DNA from: Alphaproteobacteria bacterium
GTDB taxonomy: Bacteria; Pseudomonadota; Alphaproteobacteria; Rhizobiales; Hyphomicrobiaceae
Assembly (NCBI GenBank): GCA_022600345.1
Contig: JAHZKP010000155.1
Span: 1-32,270, forward strand
DNA length: 32,270 bases
Direction: 5' to 3'
Each line of letters opens with the position of its first letter. Position 1 is the first letter of the stretch. Made by a program: the position numbers and the translations under genes. Positions 16,113-22,462 of the stretch are shown here, one piece after another. The notes beneath the pieces were generated by a model. That model was not told where the DNA came from and searched no databases. It saw only the letters and a program-made list of their open reading frames with translations.

Positions 16113-16624
16113 CACGGCGTCCCATCGCTGGCCTCGCGCTGGCTATTGGAACAACTGCGTTCGCCTTGGCTTCTTGTCCATGGGCAACTCTGGGCAGAGT
16201 GGCGATCGTTGCCGGTTATGTGGAACAAGCCTGGTCGGAGGGATTTGGCGGCCCATTTTCAGCTAAGCTCGATACCGGCGCCAAAACGTCGTCCATCAAC
16301 GCGCAAAAAGTTGAAATGTTCCAGCGCGGCGGGCAGGCCTGGATTCGATTCAGCCTCACTAATGAGTCAGAAATTCCAGCGACCTTTGAAAAGAGAATTG
16401 TTCGGACAGCACGGATCAAGAGAGCCGGTGTTGGTGCAGAACAGCGCCCCGTTGCGGTGCTAACAGTCTGCGTCGCCGGCGTCAGGGCGGCAACCGAATT
16501 CACCCTCAACAACCGCAGCGGCATGCAGTACCCGTTTCTCATCGGACGTTCCTTCTTGCAGGGACGGTTGCTGGTAGATTCAGGAGCAATGAACATTGCG
16601 CGCCAATACTGCGGCGCCAACTGA
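16109..16624 (+). CDS. Exported RimB-like retropepsin-type protease
   Basis: A second PF05618-type protein, 171 aa, with AKLDTGAKTSSINA (active-site Asp55) and the partner segment YPFLIGRSFLQGRLLVDSGA. Unlike the first copy it begins with a basic start and hydrophobic stretch (MTRRPIAGLALAIGTTAFALASC), a likely signal peptide or lipoprotein-like leader, so it should act in the periplasm or at the membrane. It overlaps the preceding stop by four bases (ATGA) and closes the operon. An exported RimB relative beside a cytoplasmic one suggests that some modified product, or a different substrate, is outside the cytoplasm; that part is inference. Confidence 0.82.
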   Translation: MTRRPIAGLALAIGTTAFALASCPWATLGRVAIVAGYVEQAWSEGFGGPFSAKLDTGAKTSSINAQKVEMFQRGGQAWIRFSLTNESEIPATFEKRIVRTARIKRAGVGAEQRPVAVLTVCVAGVRAATEFTLNNRSGMQYPFLIGRSFLQGRLLVDSGAMNIARQYCGAN

Positions 16625-16716
16625 AGGTGTGCCAACAAGGCAATGAGGCTGGGCTATCGACCGGGCTCGCGCTGAACTTGGGAAGTGGGCACCAGCAGCA
16701 CCAATCCCGTCAACCG

Positions 16717-16740
16717 GTCCACCCGTCCACCCGTCCACCT
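16717..16740. repeat. Three tandem copies of an 8-bp unit
   Basis: GTCCACCC, GTCCACCC and GTCCACCT follow each other directly in the gap between the rim operon and the next gene. It is a small slippage-prone repeat with no evident function. Confidence 0.7.
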
Positions 16741-16773
16741 GACCGCTGCAAAACAAATTCTCCATTGAAGTCG

Positions 16774-16798
16774 GGAACCGTTGCCGAGGTTGCGCGTT
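16774..16798 (+). promoter_or_regulatory. EcfG (general stress sigma factor) promoter
   Basis: GGAAC, 16 bp, CGTT: a perfect match to the alphaproteobacterial EcfG consensus, 70 bp before the LEA-like gene. Confidence 0.85.
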
Positions 16799-16867
16799 AA
16801 CAAGGGCTCGTCGCGAGTATCGTGATGCGGCTATCTCAAAAAATCATCATTGATGGAGGCCTACGAG

Positions 16868-17434
16868 ATGACAACCAAAGACAACCCAGACGATGCCGCA
16901 AAAGATCTGGCAACCGATTGGCGGGATCTTGAGGTCGAACTGGGCTGGTTTGGCACCCAACTGGATGAAATGCGGGCCCAGCCGGAACGCATTGGTCAGG
17001 ACGTTCTCTCCGATCTGGAGCAACGTTATGAGGACATTTCCCGGCAGGTTGTCGTCCTGAAAGACAAAACCGCAGACCGGCTACAGGAATTGTCCGACGA
17101 TGGCGCGGGAACCGGTGAGGCCGGCTCCACTTTGCAGGACGGGCTGGAGAGCGCCAAGGAAAAGGCCGGCGAACTGGGCCAACAGGTTGCCGGTGCGGCC
17201 GGCGCTGCGGGCGAAGCAATAAAGTCCAAGGCGGCCGAATTGGAAGAGCAGTCCCGACCGTATCGCGAGAATGCAAGTGAGTCCGCCACTGAGGCAGGTG
17301 AACGTGTCAAGCAGGCCGCTAAGGATGTCGGGCATGGGTTTGGCATCGCCTGGGAGGCACTAAAGCGCGACTTTTCGAACGCCTACAAGCGCCTGTCCGA
17401 TACCGACGGCGATGACGACAAGCCCAAGGGATAG
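16868..17434 (+). CDS. LEA-like/coiled-coil stress protein, hypothetical
   Basis: A 188-aa, strongly acidic, wholly hydrophilic protein without Cys. Its middle part is an Ala/Glu/Lys/Gly-rich helical stretch (ESAKEKAGELGQQVAGAAGAAG, EAIKSKAAELEEQ, ESATEAGERVKQAAKDVGHG) resembling late-embryogenesis-abundant proteins, which protect other proteins under drying or osmotic stress. The N-terminal third has heptad-like helices. I know no named family for the whole protein. The ATG at 16868 is preceded by GGAGG at 8 nt; an earlier in-frame ATG at 16853 lacks one. A perfect EcfG promoter upstream marks it as a stress-regulon member. Confidence 0.78.
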   Translation: MTTKDNPDDAAKDLATDWRDLEVELGWFGTQLDEMRAQPERIGQDVLSDLEQRYEDISRQVVVLKDKTADRLQELSDDGAGTGEAGSTLQDGLESAKEKAGELGQQVAGAAGAAGEAIKSKAAELEEQSRPYRENASESATEAGERVKQAAKDVGHGFGIAWEALKRDFSNAYKRLSDTDGDDDKPKG

Positions 17435-17570
17435 TCGTGAACGTGCGGAGCCTTGACCCTTGGGGGGGCGATGCTTTGACAGGCCAAGTTACTGCTGGAT
17501 GATTTGCTTCCAAAGGGCTTGGCGTTAGCAGTAGCGCCCTGGCAGTACGGCTCGAGGCGGATCTTACACT

Positions 17571-18215
17571 TCAAAGACCGAACACATAGCTCACCGCAGA
17601 AATGATTGTGTCCCGGAAGTAGTAAGCCAAATAGGCTGTGAGCCCCACGAGAAGGTAAGCCGAAGTAGCAAACACCCCGTCGCGGCCCATCATTGCCACG
17701 CCAAACAAAAGTATCGCGGTCGCTGGCGGCTGAACACCCCACGGCACCAGCGCCAGCGGTATCATCGTCAACGCGAGCATGCAGATCACCACCGCTGCAA
17801 AACGCCGTTGCAGAACGCCAGAGATCACCCAATTAAGCCTTGGCCTTACGTGACGGTCGACGGCCCTGGCATAGGGCCGGACTTTCTCGGTTGCCTTCTC
17901 CAGCTTGTCTGCCCCGATCGAACGGTCCCGAAGAACCCGCGGGATCCACGGGTGTTTTCGGCCCGCCGCATGCTGTATTGCGATGAGAAAAATCAGCGTG
18001 CCCGTGATTATCGACATGCCGGGAATCGCTCCGACCACCGGTGCTGCGGCAATCAGGCCAATGACGGTGTAGAGCGCGCCGAAACTGCGATCTTCGAAGG
18101 CGTCGAGGACATCGTCGACGGACAACTGACCCTCATCAAGCTGTTCGTCCAGTCGATCGATAATGTCCGTCAGGACATCGACATTTTGGTCCGGCGAACT
18201 CGAATCTGCAATCAC
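17571..18215 (-). CDS. exoD: ExoD family membrane protein
   Basis: A 214-aa integral membrane protein of the ExoD family, known from Sinorhizobium for an effect on exopolysaccharide production, alkali tolerance and nodule invasion; its biochemical role is unknown. The N-terminal 40 residues are acidic and cytosolic (VDVLTDIIDRLDEQLDEGQLSVDDVLDAFEDR), followed by SFGALYTVIGLIAAAPVVGAIPGMS and further hydrophobic segments around residues 130-160 and 165-210. The GTG start at 18215 has AAAGGTGG 8 nt upstream. It is the last of a minus-strand series starting at 20226, with an 80-bp gap to the previous gene, and is convergent with the LEA-like gene. I saw no clear EcfG promoter directly before it. 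Confidence 0.87.
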   Translation of the reverse strand: MIADSSSPDQNVDVLTDIIDRLDEQLDEGQLSVDDVLDAFEDRSFGALYTVIGLIAAAPVVGAIPGMSIITGTLIFLIAIQHAAGRKHPWIPRVLRDRSIGADKLEKATEKVRPYARAVDRHVRPRLNWVISGVLQRRFAAVVICMLALTMIPLALVPWGVQPPATAILLFGVAMMGRDGVFATSAYLLVGLTAYLAYYFRDTIISAVSYVFGL

Positions 18216-18294
18216 GATCTAGTCCACCTTTGTCGAAAGAAATCAGACTGGTCGGGAACTCGCAGGCCCGAGTGTACTTTCCAAAACCCTACAA

Positions 18295-18489
18295 TTACCG
18301 ATCGTCGTCCTGCAACTCATCGCTTCTTCTGACGCGGGTCACACCCTGTTTGCCGGTCTGCGCCCGCTCCAGGCTATCGCGCGTACCAACGTCCCGCGCA
18401 AGTTCACCGCCCGACCGCCCACCTTGGGACGGTGTCGGCAGCGGTTCTTTCTCGTCGCGATTGACTTCATCACTCTTTTTGTCAGCCAT
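18295..18489 (-). CDS. Small hydrophilic hypothetical protein
   Basis: A 64-aa highly charged, probably disordered protein (MADKKSDEVNRDEKEPLPTP at the start, RVRRSDELQDDDR at the end), without membrane segments or recognised domain. AGGAGG lies 9 nt before the ATG, so it is very likely translated. It follows the host-attachment gene by 47 bp and precedes exoD by 80 bp on the same strand, so it belongs to the stress cluster by position. Confidence 0.7.
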   Translation of the reverse strand: MADKKSDEVNRDEKEPLPTPSQGGRSGGELARDVGTRDSLERAQTGKQGVTRVRRSDELQDDDR

Positions 18490-18536
18490 TTAATACAGAC
18501 CTCCTATTCAAAAAAAACGTCGGATGGCTGGCGGAT

Positions 18537-18935
18537 TCAGTCGAGCAACTTCTCGATGTCCTCGACCGGTGAATTCACCAGCGTCTTGTCCGCCTCCGAA
18601 ACCAGTTTGTCCAACACCAACTTATGCAATAACGGTCGCATTTCTCCCAAAGTGCGCGGATCGGCAATCAACACGAGATGTTCGAAATCCTGCACGTGAA
18701 CGCGACGGTTCAACTCGTTGGCCAACTGTTTGGCGAAGGTTGCTTCGTCGGTAGATTGCTTGCTTGATTCAGGCGGACGTTTTCCTGCCGGTCCTTCGTT
18801 GTCGAGGTTGCTGGGTTCGAACTCTTCCTTGAACTCAAGCTTTACGCCATCTTTTGACGTTTGGCGGAACAACTTTGCAATTTCACCGCTGGCCACGACG
18901 ACGAGGGTGTTGGCTGGTATTTTTTCATTGGTCAT
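18537..18935 (-). CDS. Host-attachment family protein (baeRF family 12)
   Basis: A 132-aa protein matching the family annotated in Agrobacterium and relatives as required for attachment to host cells, later grouped with bacterial eRF1-like (baeRF) domains. Typical features are an early strand LVVVASGEIAKLFRQ, the DEATFAKQLANELNRR segment, EHLVLIADPRTLGEMRPLL and a C-terminal helix with KTLVNSPVEDIEKLL. Its molecular job is not established; the eRF1-like relationship suggests action at the ribosome. The ATG at 18935 follows AAGGAAGG at about 8 nt; a start at 18956 would add seven residues. Confidence 0.85.
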   Translation of the reverse strand: MTNEKIPANTLVVVASGEIAKLFRQTSKDGVKLEFKEEFEPSNLDNEGPAGKRPPESSKQSTDEATFAKQLANELNRRVHVQDFEHLVLIADPRTLGEMRPLLHKLVLDKLVSEADKTLVNSPVEDIEKLLD

Positions 18936-19020
18936 GGGTGAGACCTTCCTTCCCAATCTGTCGCGCAGGGCCGGTCGGCACCACCAGCGCCGACCGTGTT
19001 GAAGCTACGCGTTCGCGGCT

Positions 19021-19095
19021 TCAGATCAACAGGTACGCGATAACGATGACAACAAGTGGAATGCCCATGAGCCACGCAATGAGTCCAGGTAGCAT
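19021..19095 (-). CDS. 24-residue single-span membrane peptide
   Basis: ATG at 19095 to TGA at 19021 gives MLPGLIAWLMGIPLVVIVIA followed by YLLI, almost entirely one transmembrane helix. It begins 18 bp after the stop of the 310-aa membrane protein and before the host-attachment gene, all on the same strand. A GAGAGG is upstream. Its placement and composition suggest a real stress-induced small membrane protein, but no function is known to me and there is no independent proof of translation. Confidence 0.5.
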   Translation of the reverse strand: MLPGLIAWLMGIPLVVIVIAYLLI

Positions 19096-19113
19096 GTTTC
19101 AGTTCCTCTCGGT

Positions 19114-20046
19114 TTAATCAGTGGTGGAAGGATGCGCGGCGGACGGGCCCGCCGCTTCGTCACGATGCGAGCCTCCCAATGTTGCGGCCCACCAGCTAGC
19201 CAAACCAGACAGCAGCAAAACGACGGCTGCCCAGAAGCCGGCGAATGCCGTCGAGTTCTTGACCACTTTTATGCTTTGCACCGCTTTTTCTTCAGCCGCA
19301 TCCAGCACCTTCGCGACGCGCTTCTCGACCTGTTGTGCAGGGATGCCCGTCTCTGAAGCGATCACGTTGCGGATATACCTGCGGTCTTCTGCAGTCACTT
19401 CACCGGTGGCCAGGCCGGTCCCAATGATGCTCGTCAGGCGGTCCGTTTGTTGGCCGGTCAGTTCCTTGCCGGTGACCGTTGGGGGGGCGGCCTGACCACC
19501 TTCTTCCTCGGGTACGGTGGCTTGAGAAAATTCCATCCGCGTCAACCGTTCGGTTGCCGATGCCGCCACCGGCTCAACGATGGCGCCGACATTGTTTGCC
19601 ACCGCTCCTGCGGTTGACGACGCTGCTGCAACCCCAGCAACCACGACATGGCTGACGACGGCAACACCCACCAGGATCGACAACGCCCACGTGATCAGGC
19701 CATTGGCGCCGTCGCGGAACTGCACCTCGTCTCCGATGAGCGAAATTCTCGGGCGCATCCGGCCGGTGAAATAGGCCCCCATGGCGCTGGCGTAAATGTA
19801 TGACAACGCGACGAAGATCGCAGCCGCCATGCCGACAACGCCGGGAGAAAGATTGTCGCTGGCAAGCGGTCCTGTCGCATATAGACCGATCGAAGCACCG
19901 AACCCGTATAGAAGCCCCGACAAAGCGGCAGCAATAACGGCCCCGGCAACAACCGCCGACCAATCAACAAAACTGGGATAGTCAAATGTCCGCGCGTCGA
20001 CCTCGATGTCGATCGGCTCTACGGGTCGCGAAGTTTGTTTTTCCAT
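19114..20046 (-). CDS. Hypothetical membrane protein of the stress cluster
   Basis: A 310-aa integral membrane protein. Hydrophobic segments lie near residues 32-55 (AVVAGAVIAAALSGLLYGFGASIGL), 70-95 (GMAAAIFVALSYIYASAMGAYFTG), 115-145 (LITWALSILVGVAVVSHVVVAG) and 270-290 (FAGFWAAVVLLLSGLASWWA). Between them is a soluble loop with TGKELTGQQTDRLTSIIGTGLATGEVTAEDRRYIRNVIAS, a helical region of about 100 residues ending in EEKAVQSIKVV. Similar proteins in rhizobia are annotated as hypothetical or 'PhnA-like'; I cannot assign a function. AAAGAGG precedes the ATG. It lies 24 bp after the DUF3309 gene, so the two are probably co-transcribed. Confidence 0.8.
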   Translation of the reverse strand: MEKQTSRPVEPIDIEVDARTFDYPSFVDWSAVVAGAVIAAALSGLLYGFGASIGLYATGPLASDNLSPGVVGMAAAIFVALSYIYASAMGAYFTGRMRPRISLIGDEVQFRDGANGLITWALSILVGVAVVSHVVVAGVAAASSTAGAVANNVGAIVEPVAASATERLTRMEFSQATVPEEEGGQAAPPTVTGKELTGQQTDRLTSIIGTGLATGEVTAEDRRYIRNVIASETGIPAQQVEKRVAKVLDAAEEKAVQSIKVVKNSTAFAGFWAAVVLLLSGLASWWAATLGGSHRDEAAGPSAAHPSTTD

Positions 20047-20070
20047 GGATGCCTCTTTCTCTACGGCGGG

Positions 20071-20226
20071 TCAGATGCGGCCGAGCAGGGCCAGCAAAAG
20101 GACAATGATGAGCACGCTTCCCAGCAATCCCGAGGGACCGTATCCCCAGGTTCGGCTATGCGGCCATGATGGCAGCGCCCCGATCAGTAGCAGGACGAGA
20201 ACAATGAGTAGGATCGTGCTGAGCAT
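20071..20226 (-). CDS. DUF3309 family small membrane protein
   Basis: A 51-aa protein: a hydrophobic start (MLSTILLIVLVLLLIGALPS), the diagnostic central WPHSRTWGYGPSGLLG, and a second hydrophobic stretch ending LLALLGRI. This is the DUF3309 pattern, which occurs widely in alphaproteobacteria as a two-helix hairpin with unknown function. GGAGG is about 11 nt upstream of the ATG. It appears to be first in a minus-strand series with the 310-aa membrane protein, the 24-aa peptide, the host-attachment protein, the 64-aa protein and possibly exoD. Confidence 0.85.
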   Translation of the reverse strand: MLSTILLIVLVLLLIGALPSWPHSRTWGYGPSGLLGSVLIIVLLLALLGRI

Positions 20227-20341
20227 ACGAGAGCCATCCTCCGGTTAGGGTTTTCACAATTGAGTGATTCAGAAAATTCGCTGCCATCGTGATTCAGCAA
20301 CGGGGGAACTTTCTTTCACGACGCAAGCGCCTTGAGTAGGA

Positions 20342-20366
20342 AACTCAGCGCCCAGGCAATTGTTCC
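20342..20366 (-). promoter_or_regulatory. Probable EcfG promoter of the DUF3309 operon
   Basis: On the minus strand GGAAC, 16 bp, AGTT, one mismatch in the -10 (A for C). It lies about 115 bp before the DUF3309 start. Confidence 0.5.
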
Positions 20367-20473
20367 CTATTTTTCTAAGAACCCCGGCGTCGCTCCCGGG
20401 GGCAAGGTTGGAAATCTGGTCGCGGCGATTTTGCAGAAATAAGACCAATGCAATTTTGCGGTTCCGCAAATAC

Positions 20474-20498
20474 GGAACCAACAATAGTTGGAAACGTT
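20474..20498 (+). promoter_or_regulatory. EcfG promoter of the EF-hand gene
   Basis: GGAAC, 16 bp, CGTT: perfect consensus, 54 bp before the start of the EF-hand protein. A 7-bp inverted repeat (TTTGCGG-TT-CCGCAAA, 20455-20470) lies directly upstream. Confidence 0.85.
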
Positions 20499-20551
20499 CA
20501 CCATTCACCTGCCCGGCCTCATGTCGGGCGTTGACACCAGGGAGAAAAAGA

Positions 20552-20857
20552 ATGAAAACCAGTGCGTTGTATGCTGGTATTGGAGCCGTGTCGGCACTGG
20601 CTATTGTCGTTGCCACAGCTCCTGCCAATGCCGCCGTAGACTGCACCAAAGACTACGACATGATCAGCGGCGGTGCGGAAAGTTTCGATTTAACAATCGA
20701 TGCTGAAGTGAGAGACGGACTTGTCGGTTGGGATATCGACAACGACGGAAAGATCTCTCGGGCAGAATATAACGAAGTTTGCAACAACAACCCCGAAGAG
20801 TACAAGTCGATCGAAAACATGAACTATTTCAAAAAACAGCAGTTGCGCGGACAATAA
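20552..20857 (+). CDS. Secreted single EF-hand protein
   Basis: A 101-aa protein with a signal peptide (MKTSALYAGIGAVSALAIVV, cleavage probably after PANA) and one canonical EF-hand calcium loop, DIDNDGKISRAEY, near residues 67-79. The mature protein of about 73 residues should be periplasmic and may bind calcium. EF-hand proteins of this size often have two loops; only one is clear here. GGGAGAAAAAGA precedes the ATG. A perfect EcfG promoter upstream and a strong terminator downstream make it a single-gene stress-regulated unit. Confidence 0.82.
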   Translation: MKTSALYAGIGAVSALAIVVATAPANAAVDCTKDYDMISGGAESFDLTIDAEVRDGLVGWDIDNDGKISRAEYNEVCNNNPEEYKSIENMNYFKKQQLRGQ

Positions 20858-20878
20858 GCGCAACAGTTGGATCAAACT

Positions 20879-20911
20879 CGGCACCCCCGTTCAACGGGGG
20901 TGCCGATTTTT
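20879..20911 (+). terminator. Terminator of the EF-hand gene
   Basis: An 11-bp GC-rich hairpin (CGGCACCCCCG with its inverse, loop TTCAA) is followed by GATTTTT. It lies 22 bp after the stop. On the minus strand the T-run is weak, so it mainly serves the plus strand. Confidence 0.88.
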
Positions 20912-20961
20912 ATGAAATTCAAATCCGAATTGCCGTTGTGGAATGCACACGACGCGGACGC

Positions 20962-21357
20962 TCAAAATTTCTCGAATTGATATGGCCAGGCGGGAGTCTT
21001 GCCGCTCAGGAATTCACTCGCACCCTCGACCGTTCTCACAACGGTTTTGGGATTGAAGGGTTTTTTCAGAACGCCAACGGCATAGTCACACCATTCCCGA
21101 GCCAGATGCGTTTGGCCGGTGGCGAATACGACTGCACACGAATGATCGTGAGACAGTTCTTTCGCCAGCGTCCCACCCGTGCGCCCATCTTGTAAGTCGA
21201 TGTCGATTACGGCAACTTCGAAATCGTGTTCGTTCGCCAGCGCGCGGGCTTGCGCAGCAGAGTGGGCCGGTCCGATGACGCCATACCCCGCAACTTCAAG
21301 TTCAGCTTGAAGTGCAACGGCAAGCAGTACGTTATCCTCGACCAGCAAGACCTGCAT
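20962..21357 (-). CDS. Single-domain response regulator (FATGUY-like)
   Basis: A stand-alone receiver of 131 aa: acidic pocket LLVEDN, phospho-acceptor Asp52 in VIDIDLQDG, VVFATGQ (Thr switch residue) and LKKPF (conserved Lys). The FATG motif resembles the FATGUY receivers that work with HWE kinases in alphaproteobacterial stress signalling. With no output domain it probably acts as a phosphate carrier or sink. It follows the HWE kinase gene by 40 bp on the same strand and completes a kaiC-like/kinase/receiver unit. The ATG at 21357 begins the receiver exactly; further upstream starts add residues overlapping the kinase gene. Confidence 0.87.
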   Translation of the reverse strand: MQVLLVEDNVLLAVALQAELEVAGYGVIGPAHSAAQARALANEHDFEVAVIDIDLQDGRTGGTLAKELSHDHSCAVVFATGQTHLAREWCDYAVGVLKKPFNPKTVVRTVEGASEFLSGKTPAWPYQFEKF

Positions 21358-21397
21358 TCGTTTTCCAGTAACAGCAATTGACCAAGGTAGAACCCAT

Positions 21398-22459
21398 TCA
21401 AAGGCGGTTGGTTCCACCGTCCGTAGTCCGGTGAAGCAATTCGGCGTCAAGTGTGATGATGCAGGTCAGGCCCGGTTCTTGGTAGTCGAATCTCACATCG
21501 CCCCCCAATCCCGCCGCGCTCGCCTCGATAAAGCGAGTGCCGTAGCTTTTCCTGGTTGGTGGCTGGACCCCAGGCCCGCCGGTTTCGCGCCAGGTCAATG
21601 TCGCCGGCTGACCGTCCGGTTTTCGATATTCGATATGGACGCGACCAGCTTCGGTGCTGAGCGATCCGTACTTCGACGCGTTCGTGGCCAGCTCGTTGAA
21701 AATCAAGGCGAGCGTTTGTGCGGGCTGTTGGGAGACCAGTTGTCGATCGCCGGAAAGTATCGTGCGCGCGACCTCACCCTTGTTGTAGGGCGCCAGGACC
21801 GCATTGGCGATGTCTTCCAGGCTACGGTGGCGGTTGTCGGAGGACCGCAGGAGGTCCTGTACCGAAGACAGCGCGCCCAGCCGTGCACCGAAGCGCTTGT
21901 CGAAATCGGGCAGGTCGGAGCTGTGTCGCAGAGATATCTGGTAAAGAGCAAAAACCGATGCGAGCGTGTTCTTGATGCGGTGATTGAGTTCGTTTTGAAG
22001 TTCTTCCTGATAGTCGATGTAGCGCTTTATTTCGAATTGGCGTTCGCGTGCGGCAATGGCGTTTTCGATGGTCGTGGTCAACTCGAATGGACGCAACGGG
22101 CGGTGCAGGACCGTGAGCAGGATTTTATCCAGAATGTCCCTCAACTCGTCATGCAGTTCTTGGGCACTGACATCATGATCGAGCACGAGCACCAGGGGGA
22201 TTTGAGCCCAGGACGGCTGGGTGTCCGTAAAACCGACGAGGTCTTCCTTGAACTTCTTTGAAAATCCCTCCTGGCTGCAAACCAGTATTGAACGGTGCCA
22301 CGATTGACTTGACGGAGCGACCGAAACCGCAACGCTATCGGGTAGTCTTGAAAAGCGATTGTCGCGAATGGCGGCGACAAGTGTCTGCTCGTCGCGGCCG
22401 AAAGGTGCGTAAATGCCGACTTCAAGTTGACTTTCGCAATTCGGTTGCATTCCGCCCAT
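21398..22459 (-). CDS. HWE-family sensor histidine kinase
   Basis: A 353-aa soluble kinase. The phospho-acceptor box is ELNHRIKNTLASV (His160), the N box IFNELATNASKYGSLS (about 254-267), and the family-defining W-x-E is LTWRETGGPG (W290, E292), followed by GTRFIEASAAGLGGDV. Residues 1-140 have no membrane segment. They include LVLVLDHDVSAQEL and VLHRPLRPFELTTTIENAI, which look like a degenerate receiver lacking the normal Asp pocket. HWE kinases commonly feed the PhyR stress pathway, and PhyR is coded 7 kb away. It starts 3 bp after the KaiC-like stop, so the two are coupled. Confidence 0.88.
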   Translation of the reverse strand: MGGMQPNCESQLEVGIYAPFGRDEQTLVAAIRDNRFSRLPDSVAVSVAPSSQSWHRSILVCSQEGFSKKFKEDLVGFTDTQPSWAQIPLVLVLDHDVSAQELHDELRDILDKILLTVLHRPLRPFELTTTIENAIAARERQFEIKRYIDYQEELQNELNHRIKNTLASVFALYQISLRHSSDLPDFDKRFGARLGALSSVQDLLRSSDNRHRSLEDIANAVLAPYNKGEVARTILSGDRQLVSQQPAQTLALIFNELATNASKYGSLSTEAGRVHIEYRKPDGQPATLTWRETGGPGVQPPTRKSYGTRFIEASAAGLGGDVRFDYQEPGLTCIITLDAELLHRTTDGGTNRL

Positions 22460-22462
22460 TCA

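Noticed and set aside
18216-18290. Possible EcfG promoter before exoD (GGAAA with 16 bp to GAGT)
   Set aside because: Mismatches in both boxes; the match is not better than chance.
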